DNA of 27,648 nucleotides from Desulfurococcales archaeon (GCA_027048265.1 JALTXS010000008.1:1-27648); one strand, 5' to 3'; counted from the first letter of the stretch, positions 13,865 through 23,500 are shown. Notes: generated by a model from the letters alone, not told the origin. Made by a program: numbers and translations.

Positions 13865-14470
13865 TTACCTGCTGCTCAGGGCGATGCGCTCGATCTCCTC
13901 CTTGCGTGACATCGCGTAGCTCCTAGTGTCTCCCTGTGCGGCCGCCATGATCTCCTCCGCCAGGCACTCTTCTATTGGCTTGGGATTGTTGAAGGCACAG
14001 TTGCGGGCTCCCTCGGTAAGGTGCCTGAGGGCCAGGTCCACCCTCCGGAGGGGGGCCACATCTACCGCCACGTGGTAGATTATGCCACCGTACATTATCC
14101 TAGTGGTCTCCTCACGGGGGGCGGAGTTCTCTATCGCTCTGACTAGGACCTGTATGGGGTTCTCCCCAGTTTGGAGATATATTATGTCAAAGGCCTTCTT
14201 CACAATATTGTACGCAAGGTGCTTCTTACCCATGTTGCGCCCGGGGCGCATCAGCTTGTTCATGAGCCTCTCGACTATAGGCACCTGGCCCTTGCCGAAC
14301 CGCCTATGCTCGTGCCTTCCCCCAGTATGGGGGACTATGACAGGCCTCAGGCTTATGTATTTCTTGAGGCTGGGGTCCCTGACCTCGACATTCTCATAAC
14401 TCCACTTGTTGAACAACTTTATCTCAACAGGCATTATGCTTTCTTCACGTAGTTCGACCATGGCGACCAT
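13865..14470 (-). CDS. rps7: Ribosomal protein S7
   Basis: Primary 16S rRNA-binding protein of the 30S head, 201 residues in the archaeal/eukaryotic S7/S5e form. IKLFNKWSYENVEVRDPSLKKYI and GGRHEHRRFGKGQVPIVERL are archaeal features, then the universal core LMRPGRNMGKKHLAYNIVKKA, ENPIQVLVRAIENSAPREET and VDLALRHLTEGAR, ending AMSRKEEIERIALSSR, where the C-terminal Arg ends as in homologues. ATG at 14470 and ATG at 14461 are both acceptable. A TATA-like TTTATAATCCC lies in the 104-nt gap to the upstream DUF151 gene, so S7 can be transcribed on its own. Confidence 0.96.
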   Translation of the reverse strand: MVAMVELREESIMPVEIKLFNKWSYENVEVRDPSLKKYISLRPVIVPHTGGRHEHRRFGKGQVPIVERLMNKLMRPGRNMGKKHLAYNIVKKAFDIIYLQTGENPIQVLVRAIENSAPREETTRIMYGGIIYHVAVDVAPLRRVDLALRHLTEGARNCAFNNPKPIEECLAEEIMAAAQGDTRSYAMSRKEEIERIALSSR

Positions 14471-14555
14471 CCCGGACCTTCATGAATGCGTCCTATACCC
14501 TCTGCTGGGGCGAGGAATCCATTGAGGCATCCTACATGCTTTTTCCACTTTGGAG

Positions 14556-14567
14556 GGATTATAAAGT
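14556..14567 (-). promoter_or_regulatory. TATA-like promoter of rps7
   Basis: CTTTATAATCCC on the minus strand, predicted start near 14537, leaving a leader of about 65 nt for S7. Confidence 0.5.
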
Positions 14568-14574
14568 TGATAGG

Positions 14575-15066
14575 CTACTCGGTGTCGTAGTCCCTCTGTT
14601 CCTCTAACTGCTGTCTCGCCAACTCCCTCTTCACGTATATGGGACGGCCTGAGATATAGGCAAGGAATACGGCATGGCTGGGTATCATTCTCCTCTCGAC
14701 CCTCATCTTACCATTGGAGAATATGACCCTCGCAGTGAAGAGCATGGTGTTGTCATCAAGCTCATCTATGACAACGTAGGCGAGGTCATCTGTTAGCACG
14801 TTTCTGAGGTCATCATGGCTCACGAGGAGGTCGAATATGCTCTCCCTGTCACTCCCTATTACGTTTTCTATAGAAATGTCCACACCCTGGTAGCTGTTTA
14901 TGGCCTCCACGATCTCGAAGGGAACGTAGTAGAGTGTAAGGTCAAGCCCGTCCTCAAGGTGGAGGACAATTACAGGGACATTAGGGTTTCCTGGAGCTAC
15001 GAAGGCGTCAATGCTGAGCACACGGGCATAGTCACTACCCAGATCGGAAGCTGGAGGAGTCTCCAC
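14575..15066 (-). CDS. Bifunctional nuclease family (BFN/DUF151) protein
   Basis: A 163-residue protein of the BFN/DUF151 family; plant members have DNase and RNase activity, archaeal members are not characterised as far as I know. The family pattern is clear: VPVIVLHLEDGLDLTLYYVP, EIVEAINSYQG, a segment with FDLLVSHDDL, an acidic DELDDNTMLFTARV strand, and the C-terminal hallmark MIPSHAVFLAYISGRPIYV. No signal or membrane segment. GTG at 15066 is chosen because GGTGGTG lies about 6 nt upstream; the longer frame from TTG 15099 would be essentially leaderless from the TATA-like element at 15119-15130. It lies between S12 and S7, an unusual place for this family and a possible hint of an RNA-related role. 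Confidence 0.82.
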   Translation of the reverse strand: METPPASDLGSDYARVLSIDAFVAPGNPNVPVIVLHLEDGLDLTLYYVPFEIVEAINSYQGVDISIENVIGSDRESIFDLLVSHDDLRNVLTDDLAYVVIDELDDNTMLFTARVIFSNGKMRVERRMIPSHAVFLAYISGRPIYVKRELARQQLEEQRDYDTE

Positions 15067-15118
15067 GAGAACACCACCAGATGGTAGAGAGGGCCTCAAT
15101 TCATTCCAAGAAAGCCGT

Positions 15119-15130
15119 GGGTTAATAGTT
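15119..15130 (-). promoter_or_regulatory. TATA-like promoter of the DUF151 gene
   Basis: AACTATTAACCC on the minus strand, with predicted transcription start near 15098, i.e. about 30 nt before GTG 15066. Confidence 0.5.
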
Positions 15131-15150
15131 CTTTGTACTGATGATGCCCG

Positions 15151-15594
15151 TTATCGTATGGGCTTCTGCTTCTTGCCCAGTAGAAGGGCTTTGAGAGAAA
15201 CACCGTTCACGGTTACTACCTTGTACCTCACGCCAGGGATGTCTCCCATTGACCGTCCCTTGGGGCCTCCGATGCCCTCGATAAGAACTTCATCGTGCTC
15301 GTCAATCATGTTCAGGCCACCGTCTCCTGGGACGAAAGCTGTCACAACTTTACCATTCTTCACAAGCTGCACCCTGACACACTTCCTGACTGCAGAGTTG
15401 GGCTGCCTCGCCTCTACACCTACCTTCTCCAACACTATGCCCCTTGCCATTGGGGCGCCCTCGAGGGGGTCGGTCTTCTCCTTTAGCTTCAGCATCTTCC
15501 TCTTGAACTCCTGCTGGCTCCACTTGAACTTCATCCTCTTTCTTCTCAGGTTCCTGGCCGCGTAGAGGCCCATGGGGGACTTCTTGCCTGTCAT
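15151..15594 (-). CDS. rps12: Ribosomal protein S12
   Basis: Decoding-centre protein of the 30S subunit, 147 residues in the archaeal S12/S23e form. MTGKKSPMGLYAARNLRRKR is the archaeal N-terminus; the core has EGAPMARGIVLEKVGVEARQPNSAVRKCVRVQL with the universal QPNSA, then VPGDGGLNMIDEHDEVLIEG and GRSMGDIPGVRYKVV, ending in a basic tail. ATG at 15594 gives the family length and has GGGAAGGGG upstream; the frame open to 15618 adds nothing conserved. A TATTAACCCC element lies upstream, so expression need not depend on the rpo promoter. A hairpin overlapping the nusA stop lies 81 nt upstream. Confidence 0.97.
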   Translation of the reverse strand: MTGKKSPMGLYAARNLRRKRMKFKWSQQEFKRKMLKLKEKTDPLEGAPMARGIVLEKVGVEARQPNSAVRKCVRVQLVKNGKVVTAFVPGDGGLNMIDEHDEVLIEGIGGPKGRSMGDIPGVRYKVVTVNGVSLKALLLGKKQKPIR

Positions 15595-15636
15595 GACCCC
15601 TTCCCTCTTTCTTACCACTACCTGTGTGGCGTAAAT

Positions 15637-15650
15637 GGGGTTAATAATTC
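15637..15650 (-). promoter_or_regulatory. TATA-like promoter of rps12
   Basis: GAATTATTAACCCC on the minus strand, placing transcription near 15617, about 23 nt before the S12 start codon. Confidence 0.55.
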
Positions 15651-15674
15651 TTGGTCGCTAACCCTCTTGCGGAG

Positions 15675-15694
15675 GTAGGCTCCGTCGAGCCTAC
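15675..15694. other. Perfect 8-bp hairpin overlapping the nusA stop codon
   Basis: On the minus strand GTAGGCTC and GAGCCTAC flank the loop GACG. The 5' arm contains the TAG stop of the NusA-like gene (15691-15693). No T-run follows, so it is not a standard archaeal terminator; mRNA protection, processing or attenuation are possible. Confidence 0.6.
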
Positions 15695-16122
15695 TTTATC
15701 ACTACATTATCAACATCGAAGTAACGTTTCAGAAGAATGCGTGCACGAGCAACATTCTTGCCATTCTTCCCAATAGCGGTCCCCTTGTCCTTGCTATCCA
15801 CGTGTATGTAAACCGTGGTCCTGTTACCGGTCCTTGCGGTCCGGACCTGTTTAACCCTTGCCGGTGAGACGGCGTTGCGGGCCATGTCTTCAATGGTCTC
15901 GCCCTCCGCTACCACCTCTATGTCCTTACCCATGATCTTCTTCAGTTTCCTTATGTTCGAACCTTTCCTCCCAACTGCCTTACCCACATCACCCTTGCCC
16001 ACTACGAATATAATCCTGTTATATTCGTCGTCGATAACGCAGTCCTTCACCGTAGCACCCGTTATGTCCTGGAAAAGAGCCATGTACCTTAGCTCATCGG
16101 GTGTTAATCTCCTTTCAGGCAA
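15691..16122 (-). CDS. nusA: NusA-like transcription factor (two KH domains)
   Basis: The short archaeal NusA, 143 residues, made of two KH RNA-binding domains without the S1 and N-terminal domains of bacterial NusA. The first KH loop is GRKGSNI in DVGKAVGRKGSNIRKLKKIM, the second GKNGKNV in GTAIGKNGKNVARARIL. The start LTPDELRYMALFQDITGATV is the common archaeal form. TTG at 16122 is chosen because GGAGGGG ends 6 nt before it; GTGs at 16137 and 16140 are weaker. The gene follows L30e and precedes S12, the conserved archaeal order downstream of rpoA''. It most likely acts in elongation/termination or rRNA transcription. Confidence 0.94.
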   Translation of the reverse strand: MPERRLTPDELRYMALFQDITGATVKDCVIDDEYNRIIFVVGKGDVGKAVGRKGSNIRKLKKIMGKDIEVVAEGETIEDMARNAVSPARVKQVRTARTGNRTTVYIHVDSKDKGTAIGKNGKNVARARILLKRYFDVDNVVIK

Positions 16123-16252
16123 ACATATCCCCTCCACCACGACCTACTGTCGGGAGCATCCCTCTCTCAGATAGGCTCACACCCATCTGGTTCACTGGGA
16201 TCACGTGCCCACTCTCCTTGACCATGGACTAGCGCCTGGGGGCGACTGGTTG

Positions 16253-16561
16253 CTACCCAGACTCCTCGGCGAACTCTAAGAGGTTCGAGTCACCAGCATC
16301 AAGCACGGCGAGCGCCTGTATGGGGAAGGGCTTACCCAGGACGGTGCCTAGTTCTAAGCTTGTGCCGTTGAACTCCACCACTGGTATACCGGAGAGTCTG
16401 GCGTATCTGCTGATGTCCTCCTTGACGGAGGGGTCTGCGTTGGAGGCTATTATGACCATCTTGGCCCGGCCTAGCTTTAGGTTCCTTATTGTTGACTTTG
16501 TACCAAGCTCTAGCTTTCCGGTCCTGTAGGCGGTCCTCAGCTCCTGCTCCAGTCCAGGCAT
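16253..16561 (-). CDS. rpl30e: Ribosomal protein L30e
   Basis: A 102-residue protein of the L7Ae/L30e superfamily in the 50S subunit, which binds kink-turn RNA. LRTAYRTGKLELGTKSTIRNLKLGRAKMVIIASNADPSVKEDISRYARLSGIPVVEFNGTSLELGTVLGKPFPIQALAVLD is the full family pattern, including TIRNLK and ELGTVLGKPF. ATG at 16561 has GGTGGATAG about 6 nt upstream. It sits between rpoA'' (111 nt upstream) and the NusA-like gene. A/T-rich stretches in the rpoA''-L30e gap (16640-16664) may be a terminator or an internal promoter. Confidence 0.96.
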   Translation of the reverse strand: MPGLEQELRTAYRTGKLELGTKSTIRNLKLGRAKMVIIASNADPSVKEDISRYARLSGIPVVEFNGTSLELGTVLGKPFPIQALAVLDAGDSNLLEFAEESG

Positions 16562-16672
16562 TCTCTATCCACCCTCTGTGCCACGACACGCAGTGTTACT
16601 CGGAGGGCATGTTATGCGTGTTCAATGCGCCAATCACGTTTTTGTAGGTCATGGGTTTTTATTGATATAGCT
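16562..16672 (-). promoter_or_regulatory. rpoA''-rpl30e intergenic region with possible internal promoter
   Basis: The minus strand has TATCAATAAAAACCC and CTACAAAAACGTG in this 111-nt gap, both TATA-like, the second 75-85 nt before L30e. Inferred from composition only; no strong T-run terminator follows the rpoA'' stop. Confidence 0.3.
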
Positions 16673-17902
16673 TCAGGCCTCCCCCTCTCCCGAGCCACTT
16701 GACTGATTCCTCATCATACCCCTCGCATCCACGTATACGTCCACCATGCCCGTACCCACGGGGACTATCTGTCCAACGATAACGTTCTCCGTGACGCCCT
16801 TCAGAAGGTCCTCTCTCCCCTCCACGCTGGCGTCGAAGAGGTGCTTGGTGGTCATCTCGAACGCAGCCCGCGCCAGCACGCTTTCCTTCTCACCAGTGAC
16901 CCCGTGTCTTCCTATTTGCCTAACCCTACCCGTGTGGGTCATTATGTCGGCGACCAGGTAGACGTGCCTTATGTCCACGTCGAGGCCCTGGTTTTGGAGG
17001 ACGTTCATAATCTCGTTGACTATAGCCTGCCTCGCCGCCTCTATTCCCAGCACGTTCTCAATCTCGCTTATGTTGTTGGTCGTGGTGCGGGTGGGGTCAA
17101 CTCCCTTCACCTTGAGAACCTGCGCTAGATTAGAGCCGTCCGTGATTATCACGTACTCCTCTCCATTCTCAGTTTGCCGGGTCTGTATTATGGCCCTTTT
17201 TATCCCGCTTATCCCTTTGAGCTTGGCGTTGGTTATCCTCTCCTTTTTACGGGTGATGTAGGAGAGGTCGCCCTCCTCCTTGAGCTCCACGACGATTATG
17301 TACTCGTCCTCCACGCTCACGTTGCCAATGTTCATCTTCTTGATAACATTAACAACATCCTGGGTCGTGACCCCCTTGTCCTCAAGCATCTCCGGGTCCA
17401 AGACAACCCTAATGGAGTTCGTGTAGAGATCTGCTATAATCTCGCTGGCCACGTTCTCTATCCTCGTGTGCTCTATCTTCTTGGCAACCTCCATAGCCTT
17501 CTCCTTGTCATGCCTATGCTTCTCGTCAAGGTAGACCTCCATCATGGGAGTAGAGGGGGTCTTGCGGGCATCTACAATCTCTATCAGCCGGGGGAGGCCC
17601 AGGGTGACGTTTAGCTCACGGACGCCGGCATAGTGGAAGGTTCTGAGGGTCATCTGGGTTCCAGGCTCACCGATGGACTGTGCCGCCACGATTCCAACAG
17701 GCTCCCCAGGGTCCACGAGCCTGCTTTCATATTCTCTCACAGTCAGGTCGACTATTTCCTCCACCTTCTTTCTGTCAAGCTTTGACTTGTACTCCTCTAG
17801 TTTCTCAACAAGCTCCTGGACAATCCTCTCGGGAAGCCTCCCCCCAGCCCTGTCGCGGACTATCTTCTCCACATCCAGCTTCGACCCAGTCTTCTTACCC
17901 AT
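16673..17902 (-). CDS. rpoA2: DNA-directed RNA polymerase subunit A''
   Basis: The C-terminal part of the split largest subunit, 409 residues. PGEPVGIVAAQSIGEPGTQMTLRTFHYAGV is the conserved trigger-loop region, with LGLPRLIEIVDARKTPSTP following, then a long insertion domain and the C-terminal ADIMTHTGRVRQIGRHGVTGEKESVLARAAFE clamp-end motif. It ends with a short acidic tail (SGEGEA). ATG at 17902 has GGAGGTGA 5 nt upstream; nearby ATG/GTG codons at 17908 and 17911 overlap that site. It starts 13 nt after the rpoA' stop, in one operon with rpoH, rpoB and rpoA'. Confidence 0.98.
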   Translation of the reverse strand: MGKKTGSKLDVEKIVRDRAGGRLPERIVQELVEKLEEYKSKLDRKKVEEIVDLTVREYESRLVDPGEPVGIVAAQSIGEPGTQMTLRTFHYAGVRELNVTLGLPRLIEIVDARKTPSTPMMEVYLDEKHRHDKEKAMEVAKKIEHTRIENVASEIIADLYTNSIRVVLDPEMLEDKGVTTQDVVNVIKKMNIGNVSVEDEYIIVVELKEEGDLSYITRKKERITNAKLKGISGIKRAIIQTRQTENGEEYVIITDGSNLAQVLKVKGVDPTRTTTNNISEIENVLGIEAARQAIVNEIMNVLQNQGLDVDIRHVYLVADIMTHTGRVRQIGRHGVTGEKESVLARAAFEMTTKHLFDASVEGREDLLKGVTENVIVGQIVPVGTGMVDVYVDARGMMRNQSSGSGEGEA

Positions 17903-17914
17903 ACTCATCACCTC

Positions 17915-20572
17915 CTATAGCTCGTGGCCGATGACACGCTCTATAATGCGATCAACATTGACGGGCTTACCATGGTCGCTGCGGGCCGGGTCCACCTGGT
18001 CCTCACCATAGGAGAACTGGACAACCGTCCCGTCAGGAAGCGTCGCCTTTCCATCGTATTCGACCCTTATGTCCATGAGGGCGTTTATCAGCCTCCTCTG
18101 CATGTAGCCGCTCTGGCTGGTCCTCACAGCTGTGTCGACGAGGCCCTCCCTACCGCCAGCAGCGTGGAAGAAGAGCTCAACGGGTGACAAGCCTGTTCTG
18201 AAGCTGCTGTACACGAAGCCCCGTGCGGCTGGCATGAGGTCACCGGGCTTGAAGTGGGGTAGTGGCCTTCCCCTGTATCCCCTGTTTATCCTCTCTCCCC
18301 TGACGCTCTGCTGTCCGAGGGCCGCGCTCATTTGGGTGAGGTTGAGTATGTTGCCCCTTGCCCCGGTCCTCGCCATTATGAGGGCATTGTTGAAAATGTC
18401 CAGGTACTCCGCCGCGACCTCGCCTGCCTGGTCCCTGGCCCTACTGAGCCTCTCCATTATCTTGGTCTCAAGGGTTTCCTCCGGGGTCATGCCGGGGAGG
18501 GGTTCGAGCTCACCCTTGCGGTAGGCTTCTATTAGCTGGGCCACGTCCTCCTCCGCCTCCTTTAGAATCTCCCTTATCCTCTCCTCGGCCTCAGGGGGTA
18601 TCTCCACGTCGTCGAGGCTCATGGTGAACCCGTGTTTCTCGATATACCTTATGAACATCCTGAACATGTTGTCTGTAAGGAACCTCGCATAGTCGACTCC
18701 GTACTCCTTGACAATCCAGTGGTAGAAGCTCTCGGGCTGCTGCGCCCCTATGCTCTTCTTGTCCAACACTCCCGCCAGGAGCTTGCCCTTCTTTATAACA
18801 AGGTAGGTGTCGTTGAAACAGTCCTCATCCTCGCACTTAAGCCTCCCCGCGTTGACGCTTGTCTTTGCCCTGAGGTTGAAGTTGGGTGGGAGGAAGAGGC
18901 TGACCAGCTGCTTCCCAGTCCACATCTTGACGGGCTTGGTTATAGCTGGCTCAGGGAGCTCTCCCTTATAGTCCGTCACCGAGAGCAGGTCCATGACCTC
19001 CTCCTCAGTGAGTAGGGTGGACTTGGTGGTGAGTAGATAGGCACCGCTAATGTAGTCCTGGAGGCCCCCAATTATGGGTCCACCGTACCTGGGGGACAGT
19101 ATGTGCTCCTGGACCAGCATGAGCTCCAGGGCCTCGGCTCGGGCTTCCTCGGTCTGCACCACGTGGAGGTTCATCTCGTCCCCATCGAAGTCAGCGTTGT
19201 AGGGAGGGCATACTAGGAGGTTTAGGCGGAAGGTCTTGCCCGGGAGAACTCGCACCTTGTGGGCCATTATACTCATACGGTGCAGGCTGGGCTGTCGGTT
19301 GAATAGCACAATGTCCCCGTCTATTAGATGCCTCTCCACAATGTAACCGGGCGTAAGGGAGCTTGCGAGGGCCTTGCGGTCCTTGAAGAACCGGAGGTCA
19401 GTCCTCCTGCCGTCGGGCCTAATTATGTAGTTAGCACCAGGCCACTTGTAGGGCCCGTTCATCACGTACTTGCGGGCCTCCTCTATGTTCCAAGGCGTGA
19501 CCCTCATGGGGACGGTGAGGAGCTTGGCCATCTCCTCGGGGACACCGACCTCGTTTATGCTTATGTTGGGGTCGGGGGATATCACGGTCCTGGCGCTGAA
19601 GTCGACCCTCTTGCCCGACAGATTGCCCCTGAACCTGCCCTCCTTGCCCTTGAGCCTCTGTGCGAGGGTCTTGAGGGCACGGCCCGTCCTGTGGCGGGCG
19701 GGTGGTATGCCGGGGACCTCGTTGTTGATATAGGTCGTCACGTGGTACTGGAGAAGCTCCCAAAGGTCGTCAATCACAATGGGAGGCGCGGCGGCATCCA
19801 TACTCTCCTTGAGCCTGTTGTTCGCCCTTATTATGTCCACCAGCTTGTGTGTCAGGTCGTCCTCGCTTCTCACACCCGTCTCGAGCATGATGCTGGGCCT
19901 AACCTGGGCGGGGGGGACGGGTATAACGGTGAGCACGAACCACTCGGGCCTGGCCTCCTTGGGGTCGATGCCAAAAAGCCTAACGTCATCGTCGGGAATG
20001 TGTGTAAGACGGGCCCTTATCTCGTCGGGGGAGAGCTTCCTTACGCCCTTGTCCTTCTCGTAGAAGTTGGTTGGCTTGTCCAGCTTGATTTTCTTCTGCT
20101 TGGCCCCACAGTGGGGGCACTCCTGAACCTTGGCGGTCTTCTGCCTTATGTGCTCAATGAGCCTGGGCTTCAGGTTGGGGAACAGCCTTTCAAGTCTTTC
20201 CATGAGGCTCAAGTATTCCTTTATCTGATCCTCGCTCAAAAGTATCCTGCTACACTTCCAGCAGGTGCCCCGTAGGAGGTCGTATATCTGCTTCACATAA
20301 CCTATGTGTATCACGGGCTTGGCTAACTCTATGTGGCCGAAGTGCCCGGGGCAACCATGCATGGTGTTCCCGCAGACGGGGCACCTGCGACCGGGCTCTA
20401 TCACGCCAAGTCGGGGGTCCATAACGCCGCCCTGTATTGGCATGCCGTCCTCGTCGTAGGTCTCCGCTGTTATTATCTGAACCCGGCTCATCTTCCTAAT
20501 CTCATCAGGTGACAATACCCCAAACTTTATCTTCTCCAGGACCTTGAGCGTCGACTGTGGTAGGTAGGACAT
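17915..20572 (-). CDS. rpoA1: DNA-directed RNA polymerase subunit A'
   Basis: N-terminal part of the split largest subunit, 885 residues, carrying the catalytic magnesium site NADFDGDEMN (459-468). Zinc sites are CPVCG...GCPGHFGH (Cys64, Cys67, Cys74, His77) and CWKC (104, 107) with CPHC (152, 155). Other landmarks: RFRGNLSGKRVDFSARTVISPDPN, FNRQPSLHRMS, and near the C-terminus the bridge-helix region RGFVYSSFRTGLSPVELFFHAAGGREGLVDTAVRTSQSGYMQRRL. ATG at 20572 has GGAGTGAGCC upstream and follows the rpoB stop by 3 nt. The break from A'' is at the usual archaeal point. Confidence 0.98.
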   Translation of the reverse strand: MSYLPQSTLKVLEKIKFGVLSPDEIRKMSRVQIITAETYDEDGMPIQGGVMDPRLGVIEPGRRCPVCGNTMHGCPGHFGHIELAKPVIHIGYVKQIYDLLRGTCWKCSRILLSEDQIKEYLSLMERLERLFPNLKPRLIEHIRQKTAKVQECPHCGAKQKKIKLDKPTNFYEKDKGVRKLSPDEIRARLTHIPDDDVRLFGIDPKEARPEWFVLTVIPVPPAQVRPSIMLETGVRSEDDLTHKLVDIIRANNRLKESMDAAAPPIVIDDLWELLQYHVTTYINNEVPGIPPARHRTGRALKTLAQRLKGKEGRFRGNLSGKRVDFSARTVISPDPNISINEVGVPEEMAKLLTVPMRVTPWNIEEARKYVMNGPYKWPGANYIIRPDGRRTDLRFFKDRKALASSLTPGYIVERHLIDGDIVLFNRQPSLHRMSIMAHKVRVLPGKTFRLNLLVCPPYNADFDGDEMNLHVVQTEEARAEALELMLVQEHILSPRYGGPIIGGLQDYISGAYLLTTKSTLLTEEEVMDLLSVTDYKGELPEPAITKPVKMWTGKQLVSLFLPPNFNLRAKTSVNAGRLKCEDEDCFNDTYLVIKKGKLLAGVLDKKSIGAQQPESFYHWIVKEYGVDYARFLTDNMFRMFIRYIEKHGFTMSLDDVEIPPEAEERIREILKEAEEDVAQLIEAYRKGELEPLPGMTPEETLETKIMERLSRARDQAGEVAAEYLDIFNNALIMARTGARGNILNLTQMSAALGQQSVRGERINRGYRGRPLPHFKPGDLMPAARGFVYSSFRTGLSPVELFFHAAGGREGLVDTAVRTSQSGYMQRRLINALMDIRVEYDGKATLPDGTVVQFSYGEDQVDPARSDHGKPVNVDRIIERVIGHEL

Positions 20573-20575
20573 GGC

Positions 20576-23500
20576 TCACTCCTCCTTCTCATACACCTCC
20601 GTCACGCGGAGCCGGGGCACTATGCCCATGCTAATGAGCTCCTGTAGGAGGAGCTTGAACGCGTAGGACATCTCGACGGGGTGGAGGTCCCCCTTGTCAC
20701 CATGTATGGGGCACACGAGGGTGTTACGGTTCCTGTCAAACCATCCAATGTGACCGCACTTGTTGCACACGTAGACTATTGTCTTGTCGCTGTTGTCGAG
20801 GAGTCTCTCCTTTATCAGCAGCGCCGTGCCGTGGCCCACTAGGGCGTCCCTCTCCATCTCGCCGAACCTGAGGCCGCCCTCCCTCGCTCTTCCCTCAGTG
20901 GGCTGGCGGGTGAGCAGCTGGACGGGGCCCCTCGCCCTCGCGTGGAACTTGTCTGCCACCATGTGGTGCAGCCTCTGGTAGTAGACCACCCCAATCATAA
21001 TGGTCTGGCCGATTATCTCGCCTGTCCGGCCGTCGTACATTACCTCCCTTCCATCGGGGCTGTAACCGTGCTTCATGAGCCGGAGCCTTATCTCTTCTAT
21101 GGGCTCCTTTGAGAAGGGCGTGGCGTCCACCGTCCTTCCTTCAAGCGCGCCCAGTTTGCCCGACATGCTCTCTATGAGCTGGCCCAGGGTCATACGGGAG
21201 GGGAATGCGTGGGGGTTGATTATAATGTCGGGCACAATGCCCTCCTCGGTGTAGGGCATGTCGTACTGGGGTATAAGCATGCCTATGACGCCCTTCTGCC
21301 CATGCCTGCTGGCGAACTTGTCGCCAATCTCGGGTATGCGGTAGTCCCTGACCCTGACCTTGACGAGCCTGTCTCCCTCAGCGGTCTCGGTTATGAAGAC
21401 AGAGTCCACAACCCCCTTCTCCCCATACCTGAGGGTGACCGAAGTGTCCTTCCTCGCGGAGGCGCCGAATCCGAACTCCCTGAACTCCTCTACGAAGCGG
21501 GGCGGGCTGGTCTTGCCTATGAGCACCTCTCCCCCACTGACCTCGACCTCGGGGGATATTATGCCGTCGGCGTCTAGCTTGCGGTAGTACTCAAGGCCCC
21601 TGTAGCCCCTAACGCCAGGCTCGGGTATGGTGAGGCGGTCCTCCTGGCCGCCGGGGTACTTGCGCTCCTCCGCGGTGTATAGCCTGAAGAAGGTTGACCT
21701 CATGAACCCCCTGTCTACACTACTCTTGTTGAAGATAAGGGCGTCCTCTATATTGTAGCCCGTGTATGACATGACCGCGACTATGGCGTTCTGGCCTGCG
21801 GGCCTGTTGTTATAGCCTGTGACCTCCATGGCCTTTGTCTGTACGAGGGGCTTCTCGGGGTAGCTGAGCACGTGTCCCCTAGAGTCGGTCCTCACGTTGT
21901 AGTTGGCCGCGTATAGTCCTATGGCCTGTTTCACCATGGCTGACTGGTAGGTGTTCCTGGGGCTCTGGTTGTGCTCAGCGTAGGGGATCGTTAGGGCTGC
22001 TACCCCCATTATTGCGGGGAGCCACAGTTCTAGGTGGGTGTAGCTCTTGTCCTTCTCAAGGTCCTTGGGGTAGAGGGCTATGTAGGCGTTCTCCTCTTCC
22101 TCGGGGTCTAGGTACTCTATCTTGCCCTCCTTGACCAGGTCGCTGAACTTCTTCTTACCGCTCATCAGGTCCTTCACGTCCTTCTTGGTCACCAGGGGTT
22201 TGCCGTCCTTGACTATTATGAGGGGCCTCCTTATCCTCCCGGCATCCGTGTTAACGTAGATTTCCCTGATGTACTCTGTGGTGTACTCGGCTATGTTGAC
22301 CTCGTGGTGTATCTTGCCCTTGCGCCTCAGCTCCCTTATTGCTTCCACGAGCTCCCTTCCCTTGGTGGTGTATCCTATGAGCCTCCCGTTGACGAAGACC
22401 TTGTAGGCCGAGGAGATGTCAAGCTTGCCCTTTATGGCCCTCTGCCTGGCCTCGTCGAGGGGTATTACCCCCATCTTGAGGAGCCTTACTTCAATGTCCT
22501 TCTCGCTCACACCCACCGTTATGTAGGTGGTGAGGGCGAGGTTCTTCACGAGGCCACAGTTGGGGCCCTCGGGGGTCTCGAAGGGGCACATCCTCCCCCA
22601 CTGTGTACCGTGGAGGTCTCTCGCCTTGAAGAGGGGCTGGCTCCTGCTGAGCGGTGAGACCACTCTCCTAAGGTGGCTTATCATGCTCATCCAGTTGGTG
22701 CGGTCGAGGAGCTGGCTTACACCAGTCCTTCCCCCGACCCAGTTGCCTGTGGCGAGGGCGTGTCTAACCCTGTCGGTTATCACGTCAGGGCGTACTATGG
22801 AGGAGAGCTTGTACCTCCTGCTCCTAAGTAGCGTCTTCTCTGCCTGGAACTTGAGGTCTCTGAGGAACTGCTTGTAAGCGGCTCTGAAGACTGTGGCGAG
22901 AAGCTCTCCCGCGAGCTTGAGCCTCTTGTTAGCATAGTGGTCCCGGTCGTCGGGCTCCCTCCTCCCCAGGGCGAGCTCGAGGATATTGTTGGCCATCTGG
23001 GCGAGGAAGTATGCCTTGCGCTTCCTATCGCTCGGCTTGCTCCCCAGGTGGGGGAATAGGTACCTGTCCAGGACGTTCTTAGCCCTCTCTATCCTGTTCT
23101 CCCTCACCTGGCCTATGGCTATCTTGGTTCCAATGTAGTCTAGTGCGTCGTCCTGGGTCTTTATGAGGCGGGCCTCCTCCAGGCTGGGCAGGAGGAGGCT
23201 CTGGACCTCGGGGTCGAGGGAGACGGCGAAGGTTATGTCCTGGTCCTTCTCCATGCCAAGGGCACGCATTAGCACGACGAAGGGTATTTTGCCCGGAACA
23301 CCGCCGAAGCTGACCTTCAGGGTGCCGTCCTTGTGCCTGTCCATTATCACGGGTATCCTGTAGGCCCCCGTGCTGGAGACCACCTTGGCCGTCTGAAGGA
23401 CCTGGCCAGAGGTCTTCGGCTCATCCACCAGTATCCTGTTAGTCACCATATCCTCCTGGGCAACGATGACCTTCTCGCTACCGTTTACAATGAAGTAGCC

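Noticed and set aside
19328..20275. Long plus-strand open frame opposite rpoA' (315 codons) and a similar one opposite rpoB/rpoH (23333-24244)
   Set aside because: Both are antisense shadows of strongly conserved genes in GC-rich DNA. Their translations are His/Gly/Leu-rich with no domain, and no promoter is seen.
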